A stretch of 64,000 nt of DNA from Algorimicrobium algoritergicola. GTDB taxonomy: Bacteria > Bacteroidota > Bacteroidia > Flavobacteriales > Flavobacteriaceae. A model generated the notes under the pieces. It was not told the DNA's origin, ran no database searches, and was given only the letters and a program-made list of their open reading frames with translations. Each line of letters opens with the position of its first letter. The stretch's first letter is position 1. The DNA is taken from NCBI RefSeq assembly GCF_008086165.1, contig NZ_VSKL01000001.1, forward strand, positions 1,116,001-1,180,000, in the 5' to 3' direction. This document shows positions 1 through 8,404 of the stretch, one piece after another. The translations under genes and the position numbers were made by a program.

Positions 1-48
1 ATAATATTAACTTGCTTGCCGTCCGGTAGACATCTAAACTTTAATATT

Positions 49-843
49 ATGAACTTTTTAAACAAGAAGAAAGGCAACACTCTGCAAAGTGAACCTTCCG
101 TAAAAAAACATCATAAGCATGATGTAAATTTACAAAAAAACGCAACTATTTACTTTCAAGTAGGTTTAATTCTCTGTTTGCTTTTTGCGTATGGATTATT
201 GGAAATGAGTTTTCAAACAGTAGATACAACTATTCCGGAAATGGGGTTTGTGGATGAACCACCAACTGAATTCTCAATGGATAGTTATCAGGTATACAAA
301 GAACCTGTAGACGAACCAGTTGTTGAAAAAAAGAAAGCACCAACAGATTCTCCAGTATTAGAAGTAATAAAAAATACGGATCCATCAACTGAAACGACGG
401 ATACTTTTTTAAGTGAAGTCACATCAGATGCAAAACCAAATCTGAATGCTAGTGATATTCACGTTGTTGATCTTCCAGATGATCCCATCAATATTATGTT
501 GGTGGAAAAGGTGCCTGTTTTCCCCGGTTGTGAATTGGCAACAAACAATGAACAACGTCGTGCGTGCTTAAATGAAAAAGTAACTAGCTTTGTTAAGGAT
601 CAATTCAATACAGACAAAGGGCAAGCTATAGGATTGCAAGGTTTACAACGAATTTTTGTCAATTTTAAAATCACTAAAAATGGTGATATTGAAATTTTAA
701 AAACACGAGCGCCACATCCAAATTTGGAAGCAGAAGCGCAGCGTGTTGTAAATAAACTTCCTAAAATGAAACCAGCACAACATGGTAATAAAAGTGTGGA
801 CGTGCTTTATACCTTACCAATTGCTTTTCAAGTAGAATACTAA
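49..843 (+). CDS. TonB-family energy transducer-like protein
   Basis: 264 residues from the ATG at 49; the reading frame is open a little further upstream, but only through a TTG, and the ATG gives a normal cytoplasmic Lys-rich N-terminus. Visible layout: charged N-terminus, one membrane segment at about residues 32-53, an acidic/proline-containing periplasmic linker, and a C-terminal TonB-like domain over roughly the last 110 residues with the signature VPVFPGCE and a second Cys shortly after. TonB proteins couple the proton-motive force via ExbBD to outer-membrane receptors; no exbBD genes are visible here. The next gene carries a related domain. The family assignment is firm; whether it energises a receptor or works in another envelope process is open. 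Confidence 0.8.
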   Translation: MNFLNKKKGNTLQSEPSVKKHHKHDVNLQKNATIYFQVGLILCLLFAYGLLEMSFQTVDTTIPEMGFVDEPPTEFSMDSYQVYKEPVDEPVVEKKKAPTDSPVLEVIKNTDPSTETTDTFLSEVTSDAKPNLNASDIHVVDLPDDPINIMLVEKVPVFPGCELATNNEQRRACLNEKVTSFVKDQFNTDKGQAIGLQGLQRIFVNFKITKNGDIEILKTRAPHPNLEAEAQRVVNKLPKMKPAQHGNKSVDVLYTLPIAFQVEY

Positions 844-864
844 TTGCCATAATTTTTTTATAGG

Positions 865-904
865 AATGCCGTTATTATAGAAGCTATGATAACGGCATTT
901 TTAT
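865..904 (+). terminator. Rho-independent terminator after the TonB-like gene
   Basis: Perfect 11-bp stem AATGCCGTTAT / ATAACGGCATT (865-875 with 889-899), 13-nt loop, followed by a run of T. It lies 22 bp after the stop codon and separates this gene from the RemB-like gene. Confidence 0.75.
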
Positions 905-956
905 AGGCGTATTATTAAAAAAATAGTATCTTTCAACACTCATAAATCCATACTTA

Positions 957-3062
957 ATGAACATAAAGAACTTCTGTATTATTCTGCTTCTTTTACTTCA
1001 ATGTAGCATTTTTGCGCAATCAAATAAATTTTACGAAAAACCACCCGTTTTTCCAGAATGTGAATCGGAAGATATTAATACGCTTCAAGCCTGTTTTGAT
1101 AATCAAGTGTTCAATAACGTATTTAATAACTTTAACGTTCCTGATGTCGTTTCGGAAGAAAACTATCAAGGTGATGTGGTTATTTTATTCGAAGTTGATA
1201 AAGAGGGAACTTTTCGAGTTATTTATGTAGATGCCATTTATTCCGAACTGAAGGATGAAGCCAAGCGGGTTTTTGATGAATTCCCAAAAATTAAACCAGC
1301 AACCTACAATGGCAACCCAACCTTTAAACAATATTCTTTTGCTTTAAAAATTCCATTAGTGCAACAAACCGTTGCTACAAAAGATTTATCGAAAGATGAA
1401 GAGTTAGCGGAATTAGAACGTGGTGCCAAGCAGGAATATGATAGTGTAAACGCGAATTTAAAGCCATTTTCTAATAAGGAATATACTAGTCAATTAAACA
1501 TTCCTTTTACGCATGAATATTATTCGCGTTTCGGTAGAAGCATTAATTTAGTTGGTACAAATAGCCATACAAGTTCCAAACCTTATATGTATGAAGATGT
1601 TTCAAAATACTATGATTTTGAAGCAGAAAAAGAAGCCCTAGCAAAAACCAAATCCTCTTTTGCGGGACGAAAACTTTGGAATGAACGTTTGGTTCGTGTG
1701 GAAGGAGAGGACTATTGGTTTGCTGTAGATCCTATTTTCGATTTTCAAGTTGGAAAAGATACCGAAGCCGATTTTAGTTCTACTTATAATAATACAAGAG
1801 GTGTAAACATTCAAGGGGGTTTAGGAAAAAAGTTTAGCTTTTATGCTTCAGTCTTTGAAAGTCAAGGACGGTTTGCGCAATATTATAATCAATATGCCGA
1901 ATCTATAAAGGCAGCGGATGAAGTTGCCATTATCCCAGGACGTGGTATTGCCAAGCGTTTTAAAGAAGACTCTTATGATTATCCCGTAGCCGAAGCATAT
2001 TTATCTTTTACGCCTGTGAAATTTTTTAATGTCCAGTTCGGTCAAGGTAAAAATTTCATTGGTGATGGTTATCGCTCATTATTTACGAGTGATGTAGCAA
2101 GTCCGAATCCATTTTTAAAGTTGAATACAACGTTTTGGAAAATAAAATATACCAATACATGGATGTGGTTAAAAGATTCAAGACGAGATGTTATTGATCC
2201 GGAAGGTGCTTATTTAAGCAAATATATGGCAACGCATTTTTTAAGTTGGAATGCTACCAAACGTTTAAATATTGGATTCTTTGAATCGGTTATTTGGGCA
2301 AAGTCTGATAATCGCGGATTTGATGTTAGTTATTTAAACCCAATTATTTTTTATCGTGCTATTGAGTTTGAAACGGGTCAGGATGCTGGAAATGCTGTTA
2401 TGGGATTATCCGCCAAGTACAAGCTCAATGATAATATGAACCTATATGGTCAATTTATTTTAGATGAATTTTCCCTGTCAGATATAACAGGCGGAAATAA
2501 AAGCTGGAAAAACAAATATGGCTATCAGTTAGGAATTAAATACTATGAAGCCTTTAAAGTGAAAAACTTGATGTTACAGGCGGAATATAATCGTGTGCGT
2601 CCTTATACGTATTCTCATAACACGGTTGTGTTAAACTATGGACATAACAATCAAAGTATGGCGCACCTTTGGGGAGCTAATTTTAGCGAATTGGTATTAA
2701 TTGGCCGTTACCATTATAAACGTTGGTTTGGAAATGCTAAATTGGTGATGGGTGAACGTGGTATGGATTTTAATAATGGTGTAGACAACTTTAGTTATGG
2801 AGGCGATATTTACCGTGATTATAACGAAAGACCTTATGATAATGGTGTTACAGTAGGGCAAGGAAACAAGACGACTACTATGTTTGCTAATTTGCAAGCG
2901 GGTTATTTAATAAATCCAGCGACAAATTTAAAGTTGTTTGCAGATGTTACCTTTAGAAACTTTAATCCAGATACCGTAAATGCAACAACTTTTAAAAGTA
3001 ATACGGTTTGGTTTAATATCGGAATTCGTACGGATTTATTTAATTGGTATTTTGATTTGTAG
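957..3062 (+). CDS. remB: RemB-like gliding motility outer-membrane protein
   Basis: 701 residues with a clear signal peptide (residues 1-20, cut after SIFA). Residues about 25-135 form a TonB C-terminal-like domain (PPVFPECE, then a second Cys, then FEVDKEG and KIKPATYNG) related to that of the upstream protein. The remaining ~560 residues are rich in aromatic, alternating beta-strand segments (for example FGQGKNFIGDGYRS) and end in YFDL, as expected for an outer-membrane beta-barrel. I recognise this as the RemB family annotated in gliding Flavobacteria; the symbol rests on memory of the family, not on an alignment. Upstream is a weak -7-like TATCTTTC at 927. Alternative: a capsule-assembly Wzi-like barrel. 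Confidence 0.65.
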   Translation: MNIKNFCIILLLLLQCSIFAQSNKFYEKPPVFPECESEDINTLQACFDNQVFNNVFNNFNVPDVVSEENYQGDVVILFEVDKEGTFRVIYVDAIYSELKDEAKRVFDEFPKIKPATYNGNPTFKQYSFALKIPLVQQTVATKDLSKDEELAELERGAKQEYDSVNANLKPFSNKEYTSQLNIPFTHEYYSRFGRSINLVGTNSHTSSKPYMYEDVSKYYDFEAEKEALAKTKSSFAGRKLWNERLVRVEGEDYWFAVDPIFDFQVGKDTEADFSSTYNNTRGVNIQGGLGKKFSFYASVFESQGRFAQYYNQYAESIKAADEVAIIPGRGIAKRFKEDSYDYPVAEAYLSFTPVKFFNVQFGQGKNFIGDGYRSLFTSDVASPNPFLKLNTTFWKIKYTNTWMWLKDSRRDVIDPEGAYLSKYMATHFLSWNATKRLNIGFFESVIWAKSDNRGFDVSYLNPIIFYRAIEFETGQDAGNAVMGLSAKYKLNDNMNLYGQFILDEFSLSDITGGNKSWKNKYGYQLGIKYYEAFKVKNLMLQAEYNRVRPYTYSHNTVVLNYGHNNQSMAHLWGANFSELVLIGRYHYKRWFGNAKLVMGERGMDFNNGVDNFSYGGDIYRDYNERPYDNGVTVGQGNKTTTMFANLQAGYLINPATNLKLFADVTFRNFNPDTVNATTFKSNTVWFNIGIRTDLFNWYFDL

Positions 3063-3086
3063 AATTAACTTTTCAAGGTATCTTTG
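3056..3086 (+). promoter_or_regulatory. Bacteroidota-type promoter for heme O synthase
   Basis: TTTG at 3056-3059, 19-bp spacer, TATCTTTG at 3079-3086. This matches the TTTG / TAnnTTTG consensus of the Bacteroidota primary sigma factor. The -33 element lies in the last codons of the preceding gene; expected start of transcription is about 3092-3094, giving a ~30-nt leader. Confidence 0.65.
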
Positions 3087-3122
3087 CACTCGCAATAAAC
3101 GCGTAAAAAGCAACCCATTACT

Positions 3123-4016
3123 TTGAGTAAGCAAGCCACTTTACCGGTTAAACATTCGATACTTTCTGATTTTAAAGAAATCACGAAAATGCGCTTATCA
3201 TTAAGCGTCGTATTTTCTTCAATTGCAGGTTACCTTTTAGGTGCCGAAACAGTCGACTTTACAATACTTTTTCTATTAGCTTTAGGTGGTTACTTTATGG
3301 TAGGTGCTTCCAATGCATTTAATCAAATTATTGAAAAAGATTTGGACGCCTTAATGGATCGTACAAAAAACAGACCTGTTGCAGCTGGCCGTATGTCTGT
3401 GAATGTTGCTTTCGCAATTGCTTGTCTTTTTACTATTTTAGGAATAGGCATTTTGTATTCAATCAATCAGCAAACTGCTATGTTTGGTGCAATTTCAATC
3501 TTTTTATACACATGTGTTTATACACCATTAAAGACAAAAACGCCTTTATCGGTTTTTGTTGGTGCTATTCCTGGAGCCATTCCATTTATGTTGGGTTGGG
3601 TAGCGGCAACAAATAATTTTGGTATTGAACCGGGAACCTTATTCGCCGTTCAGTTCTTTTGGCAGTTTCCACATTTTTGGGCTATTGGTTGGTTTTTATT
3701 TGACGATTATAAAAAAGGCGGTTTTTTCATGCTCCCAACTGGAAAGCAGGATAAAGGTACAGCCAAGCAAACCATTATGTATACGGTGTGGACCTTGTTG
3801 GTATCCATTGTTCCCGTATTTGGGTTTACCGGACGATTACAATTGTCTATTGTAGCCGCAGTAATTGTTTTCATGTTAGGATTAGGCATGTTGTATTATG
3901 CTATTCAACTGTATAAAAAAATGAGCGTACAAGCAGCTAAACAACTTATGTTATCAAGTGTGCTGTACATAACCTTATTACAAATAGTCTACGTAGTAGA
4001 TAAATTTATTAGATAA
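3123..4016 (+). CDS. ctaB: Protoheme IX farnesyltransferase (heme O synthase)
   Basis: UbiA-family membrane prenyltransferase that adds a farnesyl group to heme B, giving heme O for the oxidase. 297 residues, normal for the family, with about eight or nine membrane segments. The first Asp-rich site reads NAFNQIIEKDLDALMDRT followed by KNRPVAAG; the second region contains DDYKKGGFFML. The likely start is a TTG at 3123: the first in-frame ATG comes only at the edge of the first membrane segment and would remove conserved sequence. It has its own good promoter and is followed after 2 bp by a subunit III gene, so heme synthesis and oxidase subunits are co-expressed. Also called cyoE. Confidence 0.93.
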   Translation: MSKQATLPVKHSILSDFKEITKMRLSLSVVFSSIAGYLLGAETVDFTILFLLALGGYFMVGASNAFNQIIEKDLDALMDRTKNRPVAAGRMSVNVAFAIACLFTILGIGILYSINQQTAMFGAISIFLYTCVYTPLKTKTPLSVFVGAIPGAIPFMLGWVAATNNFGIEPGTLFAVQFFWQFPHFWAIGWFLFDDYKKGGFFMLPTGKQDKGTAKQTIMYTVWTLLVSIVPVFGFTGRLQLSIVAAVIVFMLGLGMLYYAIQLYKKMSVQAAKQLMLSSVLYITLLQIVYVVDKFIR

Positions 4017-4018
4017 CC

Positions 4019-4600
4019 ATGGATTTAACCCAAGGAACTTTAGAGGAGAAGAAAGGCAGAGCAAAAAAAATGATGCTTTGGTTTGGTATATTATCATTAA
4101 TCATGTCATTTGCTGGCTGGACTAGTGCGTTTGTAGTGAGTAGCACGCGGCCAGATTGGGCAGCAGATTTTCAATTACCTCAAGCGTTTTTAATTAGTAC
4201 TATCGTTATTGTAATTAGTAGCATTACGATTTGGATGGCCAAGCGCAGTATGTCTCAAAACAATAGACAAATGACAACCGCTTGGTTGTTATCCACATTT
4301 GCTTTGGGCATTGTTTTTATTTACAACCAATTTGTAGGCTTCCAGCAAATTATAGAATTAGGGTATAATTTTACGGGACCAACGAGTAATATTACCATGA
4401 GTTATATCTATTTGATAGCTGTGGTGCATATTTTACACGTAGCGGTAGGGTTAATCTGCCTGTTGGTCGTAATTTATAATCATTTTAAACAGAAGTACAC
4501 ATCGAGCCAAATGTTGGGGATTGAATTGGTCGCAACTTACTGGCATTTTGTAGATTTACTTTGGGTCTATCTGTTTTTATTTTTATATTTTGTAGGCTAA
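4019..4600 (+). CDS. Cytochrome c oxidase subunit III family protein (short form)
   Basis: 193 residues with five predicted membrane segments, the usual size of a five-helix bacterial COX3/CyoC. Family marks: early TSAFVVS helix, LHVAVGLICL in the fourth segment and YWHFVDLLWVYLFLFLY at the C-terminus. Subunit III binds subunit I and stabilises proton pumping; it holds no metal. It begins 2 bp after heme O synthase. A second, longer subunit III follows at 4738, so the oxidase may use both, or this one may serve assembly. Subunits I and II are not in the window. Confidence 0.88.
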   Translation: MDLTQGTLEEKKGRAKKMMLWFGILSLIMSFAGWTSAFVVSSTRPDWAADFQLPQAFLISTIVIVISSITIWMAKRSMSQNNRQMTTAWLLSTFALGIVFIYNQFVGFQQIIELGYNFTGPTSNITMSYIYLIAVVHILHVAVGLICLLVVIYNHFKQKYTSSQMLGIELVATYWHFVDLLWVYLFLFLYFVG

Positions 4601-4701
4601 ATTAATGAGCTAAATACCTGTACAAAAACAGCTATTTGCTAATATCTGCTACATAAGCCTAAAATTTTAGAGTGGATGTTTCTTTAAAAAGATAAATTGA
4701 T

Positions 4702-4709
4702 TATTTTTG
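4702..4709 (+). promoter_or_regulatory. Candidate -7 promoter element for long subunit III gene
   Basis: TATTTTTG fits TAnnTTTG exactly and lies 28 bp before the ATG in a 137-bp gap. No convincing TTTG at -33 was found, so this is only half a promoter. Confidence 0.4.
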
Positions 4710-4737
4710 TGCAACTTTTATTAACTAAACCTGACAT

Positions 4738-5718
4738 ATGAGTACTACAGTTGTAAAAACTGGAACAGAAGGTAAAACCTGGGGTGGCGGAAACGATCCA
4801 CTAAAAGCAAGTTACGGTAAAATGATGATGTGGTTTTTTATCGTATCAGATGCCTTGACGTTTTCGGGATTTTTAGCAGCCTACGGATTTTCCAGATTTA
4901 AGTTTATTGATTCTTGGCCAATTGCCGATGAAGTCTTTACCCACGTACCGTTCTTACATGGACAGGAATTACCTATGATTTATGTGGCGTTTATGACGTT
5001 TGTCTTAATTATGTCGTCCGTAACTATGGTATTAGCTGTAGATGCAGGTCATCACATGAATAAAGCGAAGGTAACCATATACATGTTTCTTACCATAATT
5101 GGTGGTATTATATTTCTTGGTTCTCAAGCCTGGGAATGGAAAACGTTTATTCAAGGAGATTATGGAGCCATTCAAACAAATGGTGGGCGTATCCTACAGT
5201 TTGTTGATACAGATGGGAATCGCGTAGCTTTAAAGGATTTTGTGGTAGCAGAGCCTACGGATCGTGTTGCCCATGAACGCAAAAATGGTTTATGGTATGT
5301 TCAAGAAGGAACCTTACCAACATACACTTTGAGTGAAGTTATTCACGGATTAGAATCCCATGAGAATATATTAGTTAGAACACAGACATTAACGGAGTCA
5401 GGACATAAAACGGTTCTTTCTAGAGGTGAATCTTTACAAAAACTAAAAAAAGACGGAAAGGCCGTTGTTGAAGGCGCCAATCTAGTGGTTAACGAATATG
5501 GAGCACCTTTATTTGCTGATTTCTTTTTCTTTATCACAGGATTCCACGGATTTCACGTATTTTCAGGTATCTTAATTAATATCATTATTTTCTTTAATGT
5601 TATTGTAGGAACTTACGAAAGAAGAGGAAGTTATGAAATGGTTGAAAAAGTAGGTCTTTATTGGCACTTTGTAGATTTAGTTTGGGTATTTGTATTCACA
5701 TTCTTCTACCTTGTTTAA
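4738..5718 (+). CDS. Cytochrome c oxidase subunit III (long form)
   Basis: 326 residues. COX3 helices are visible at about residues 28-50, 80-102 and 112-138, then at about 258-290 (FFFFITGFHGFHVFSG, the conserved GxHGxHV region) and at the C-terminal end (YWHFVDLVWVFVFTFFYL). Between them lies a hydrophilic stretch of roughly 110 residues that ordinary subunit III lacks. It is followed after 21 bp by subunit IV. The product sits in the inner membrane as part of an aa3-type oxidase whose subunits I and II must be encoded elsewhere. Confidence 0.9.
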   Translation: MSTTVVKTGTEGKTWGGGNDPLKASYGKMMMWFFIVSDALTFSGFLAAYGFSRFKFIDSWPIADEVFTHVPFLHGQELPMIYVAFMTFVLIMSSVTMVLAVDAGHHMNKAKVTIYMFLTIIGGIIFLGSQAWEWKTFIQGDYGAIQTNGGRILQFVDTDGNRVALKDFVVAEPTDRVAHERKNGLWYVQEGTLPTYTLSEVIHGLESHENILVRTQTLTESGHKTVLSRGESLQKLKKDGKAVVEGANLVVNEYGAPLFADFFFFITGFHGFHVFSGILINIIIFFNVIVGTYERRGSYEMVEKVGLYWHFVDLVWVFVFTFFYLV

Positions 5719-5739
5719 TTATAGATAATACAGTTAAAA

Positions 5740-6120
5740 ATGGCAGACGCACATAAATTAGAAATATTTAGAGGATTAGTAAAGTTTAAATCTAATACTC
5801 AAAAAATTTGGGGAGTATTAATATTGCTTACCATAATTACAGCAGTTGAAGTTGTTTTAGGTATTTATAAGCCTGAAGTATTAATGGGTCATATTTTGGG
5901 AATGAAAATTCTGAATTGGATTTTCATTATTCTAACTATTGTAAAAGCTTATTATATTACTTGGGATTTCATGCACATGCGTGATGAAACAGCAGCATTA
6001 AGACGCATGATAGTTTGGACAGCAGTTTTCCTAATATGCTACTTAATGTTTATATTACTTCAAGAAGGTGGATATATTGAAAGTGTATTTTCCAATGGAT
6101 TTGTAAAACAAGATTTTTAA
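5740..6120 (+). CDS. Cytochrome c oxidase subunit IV
   Basis: 126 residues with three hydrophobic segments (about 24-42, 50-76 and 88-108). The arrangement, with EVVLGIYKPEV in helix 1 and a HMRDE turn after helix 2, is that of the prokaryotic COX4 family (CtaF-like), a small stabilising subunit of aa3-type oxidases. It sits 21 bp after the long subunit III gene and is the last gene before a terminator. Confidence 0.87.
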   Translation: MADAHKLEIFRGLVKFKSNTQKIWGVLILLTIITAVEVVLGIYKPEVLMGHILGMKILNWIFIILTIVKAYYITWDFMHMRDETAALRRMIVWTAVFLICYLMFILLQEGGYIESVFSNGFVKQDF

Positions 6121-6140
6121 TACAGTTAAATGTTCTATAA

Positions 6141-6168
6141 AAGGCGGTTTTTAAACCGCCTTTTTTTA
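6141..6168 (+). terminator. Rho-independent terminator of the oxidase subunit operon
   Basis: Stem AAGGCGGTTT / AAACCGCCTT with a 2-nt top (effective loop larger), followed by seven T. The T-run merges with a promoter-like element for the next gene. Confidence 0.85.
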
Positions 6169-6174
6169 TTTTTG
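6167..6174 (+). promoter_or_regulatory. Candidate -7 element, near-leaderless start
   Basis: TATTTTTG matches TAnnTTTG and ends only 4 bp before the ATG at 6179, so a transcript from here would start at or next to the start codon. It shares bases with the preceding terminator's T-run. No -33 TTTG is visible because that position is inside the terminator stem. Confidence 0.4.
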
Positions 6175-6178
6175 CACT

Positions 6179-6898
6179 ATGAGAAAGCAGCAAATAAAAA
6201 GGAATCTTATTCTGGGAGTGTTATTTTTTCTGCCAGTCATGTTTGTACTGGTACTTTCCCTTTCAGAAGACAATTATAACCCCTTAGATATCATTAACAA
6301 AAATGTTGTTGAGCTGCCTCCAAACGCAGAAAACATCATTCTTCAGGATCATATTACCGTATTGGCTTTTTTCGGAAACAAACCCATGGATATGGCTGTA
6401 GCCGCTTCCAACCTTAAAGAGTTAGTTTACGATAAATTCAAAGGCTTCAAAAAATTTCAAATCGTCGTGTTGGTTCCTAATAGTGCGGAAGTCGAAGCAG
6501 AAGCGTTGTTTAAGGAAATAGCGCGTTATGAAGATTTGCGTTTTTGGCATTTTGTTCCTTCAGATGAAGCCGCTATTCAGAAAACCTTTAATAGCTTAAA
6601 AGCATCCTTTAGCTTATCAGATAATTTGGCATCGGATAATGTGTTTCTTATAGACACCGAACGTCATCAACGTGGTCGTTTAGATGATAGAACAGATCAA
6701 CAAAAAGGAAATAATGCTGCTATTTATGGTTTAGATGCTTACAACTGCATTCAAGTAGCTGTCATAAAAAATAAAATGAGCGCCGAAGATTTACGGGTTC
6801 TTTTTACTGAATATCGTCAAAAACGTAAAGGTAATTTCGACTCGGAAACACGACGTGCTAACGAATTAAAACCTACAAGTCATGAGCAAAAAAACTAA
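6179..6898 (+). CDS. Membrane-anchored thioredoxin-like protein lacking the CxxxC motif
   Basis: 239 residues: N-terminal membrane anchor (about 8-28), then a soluble periplasmic domain whose pattern (ITVLAFFGNKP, KFQIVVLVP, DNVFLIDTERHQRGR) follows a SCO/thioredoxin fold. The metal-binding or redox cysteines of SCO proteins are absent; only one Cys is present (AYNCIQV). It overlaps the following SCO gene by 17 bp, so the two are translationally linked. Likely a partner of SCO in copper delivery to the oxidase, but this is inferred from context and fold alone. No firm family name is assigned. Confidence 0.7.
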   Translation: MRKQQIKRNLILGVLFFLPVMFVLVLSLSEDNYNPLDIINKNVVELPPNAENIILQDHITVLAFFGNKPMDMAVAASNLKELVYDKFKGFKKFQIVVLVPNSAEVEAEALFKEIARYEDLRFWHFVPSDEAAIQKTFNSLKASFSLSDNLASDNVFLIDTERHQRGRLDDRTDQQKGNNAAIYGLDAYNCIQVAVIKNKMSAEDLRVLFTEYRQKRKGNFDSETRRANELKPTSHEQKN

Positions 6899-7637
6899 TT
6901 ATTCTTATGTTGGTATCGCCTTTGTAATTCTAGTTTTTGGAATTTGGTTTATACCGCGAATAGTAGACCGTATTACCCATGGTGATACCGTAAGAAATGA
7001 TAACAGGAGTGAACCAATTTCTAAAACGGACTTCTCCAAAGAAGAATCGTCAGATCTTGTTTTTATAAAAATTAATGGAACGCCTAAAAAAGTACCTGCT
7101 TTTAGTTTTACCAATCAACATGGCGAAACCATTACAGAACAAGACTATTTAGGAAAAGTATATTTGGTTGAATTCTTTTTTACCACCTGCCCAACCATCT
7201 GCCCAAGAATGAATAAAAACTTGGTTCAAATTCAAAATAAGTTTGAAGGAATTGAAGATTTTGGTGTGGCATCCTTTACAATTATGCCTAAGGTGGATAC
7301 CCCAGAAGTTCTTAAAGCGTATACCGAAGAATATGGTATTACCAATCCAAATTGGAATTTAATGACAGGCGATCAAGATGCTATTTTTGAATTGGCAAAC
7401 ATAGGTTTTAATATTTTTGTTGGTGAAAATGAAACCGTTGAAGCTGGATTTGAGCATTCAGGAAATTTCGCTTTAATTGATAAAAATGGGTTTATCCGAT
7501 CCAGACAGGATGATTTTGGTAATCCAAAAATCTTCTACTCTGGTATTATCAGTGAGGAAGAAAAGGTAGATGAAGACGGTTTTAAAGAAGAAATAAGCAT
7601 GTTGAAAACCGATATTGCTAAATTGTTAAAGGAATAA
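6882..7637 (+). CDS. SCO1/SenC family copper chaperone
   Basis: 251 residues with one N-terminal membrane anchor (about 9-26) and a thioredoxin-like SCO domain. The copper site is intact: C103 and C107 in TTCPTICPRMN and H192 in FEHSGNF. SCO proteins insert copper into the CuA site of oxidase subunit II or reduce its cysteines. The stop codon and the next start share the sequence TAATG, and the gene overlaps the preceding Cys-less homologue. The C-terminal ~25 residues (after SRQDDFGNP) form an acidic helical tail. Confidence 0.92.
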   Translation: MSKKTNYSYVGIAFVILVFGIWFIPRIVDRITHGDTVRNDNRSEPISKTDFSKEESSDLVFIKINGTPKKVPAFSFTNQHGETITEQDYLGKVYLVEFFFTTCPTICPRMNKNLVQIQNKFEGIEDFGVASFTIMPKVDTPEVLKAYTEEYGITNPNWNLMTGDQDAIFELANIGFNIFVGENETVEAGFEHSGNFALIDKNGFIRSRQDDFGNPKIFYSGIISEEEKVDEDGFKEEISMLKTDIAKLLKE

Positions 7638-8170
7638 TGAATCAGAATTTAAAAGCAGAACAAAAGTATAACAAGTGGATTATTGTCCTCTCTGTGGTTA
7701 TACCTATTGTTGTAGCCATTTTATTTGGTGTTAAAATACCAAATGTGGAACCGCTTATGTTTTTACCACCAATTTATGCCACGACAAACGCTATCACTGC
7801 TTTTGTTTTGGTTACTGCATTTTGGGCTATTACGAATGGGAAAATAAAACTGCATGAAAAACTCATGAAGTTCGCTATTCTGCTTTCAGTTGCTTTTTTG
7901 GTTATGTATATGGCGTATCATATGACGAGCGACTCTACTAAATATGGTGGAGAAGGCTTTATGAAATATGTATATTATGTTATTTTATTTTTACATATTA
8001 TTTTGTCCATTGCCGTTATTCCATTTGTATTGATAACTTATGTACGTGCCATTACTAATAATATAGAACGTCATAAAAAAATAGCGCGTATTACATTTCC
8101 ACTTTGGTTATTTGTAGCTATTTCCGGCGTGGTGGTTTTTATTATGATTTCGCCTTATTATGTTTATTAA
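7637..8170 (+). CDS. DUF420 membrane protein (CtaM-like oxidase assembly factor)
   Basis: 177 residues with about five membrane segments. The DUF420 pattern is visible: PPIYATTNAITAFVLV, the KLHEKLMK turn, MAYHMTSD and LHIILSIAVIPFVLITY, with conserved His residues near membrane faces. In Bacillus subtilis the DUF420 protein YozB/CtaM is needed for an active cytochrome a3-type oxidase; placement directly after SCO (stop/start overlap TAATG) supports the same role here. Function is by family and context. Confidence 0.85.
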   Translation: MNQNLKAEQKYNKWIIVLSVVIPIVVAILFGVKIPNVEPLMFLPPIYATTNAITAFVLVTAFWAITNGKIKLHEKLMKFAILLSVAFLVMYMAYHMTSDSTKYGGEGFMKYVYYVILFLHIILSIAVIPFVLITYVRAITNNIERHKKIARITFPLWLFVAISGVVVFIMISPYYVY

Positions 8171-8182
8171 ATATATTATCAC

Positions 8183-8404
8183 ATGAAAAAAGCATTCATT
8201 ATTACCTGTATTTTAATGTTGTTTTTCACATTGCCAGCCGAAGCACAATGTGCTATGTGTCGCGCCGTTCTAGAAAGTGAAGAAGGTCAAGCCCAAGCCG
8301 AAGGTATTAACAATGGAATTGTATATTTAATGGCTGTACCTTATATTTTAGTTGGCGGTATCGGTCTTCTTATTTATCGCAGCTATAGATCCAAAAAGAA
8401 TTAA
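8183..8404 (+). CDS. Small exported membrane protein with CxxC motif
   Basis: 73 residues: signal peptide (1-21, cut after AEA), then immediately QCAMC (C23, C26), a short Glu/Gln-rich stretch, one membrane segment (about 46-65) and a basic tail RSYRSKKN. The topology puts the CxxC outside the inner membrane with the C-terminus in the cytoplasm. It follows DUF420 by 12 bp and is the last gene of the oxidase assembly run. I do not know a named family. Possible roles are thiol exchange, copper handling or a small oxidase-associated subunit; none is shown by sequence alone. Confidence 0.75.
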   Translation: MKKAFIITCILMLFFTLPAEAQCAMCRAVLESEEGQAQAEGINNGIVYLMAVPYILVGGIGLLIYRSYRSKKN

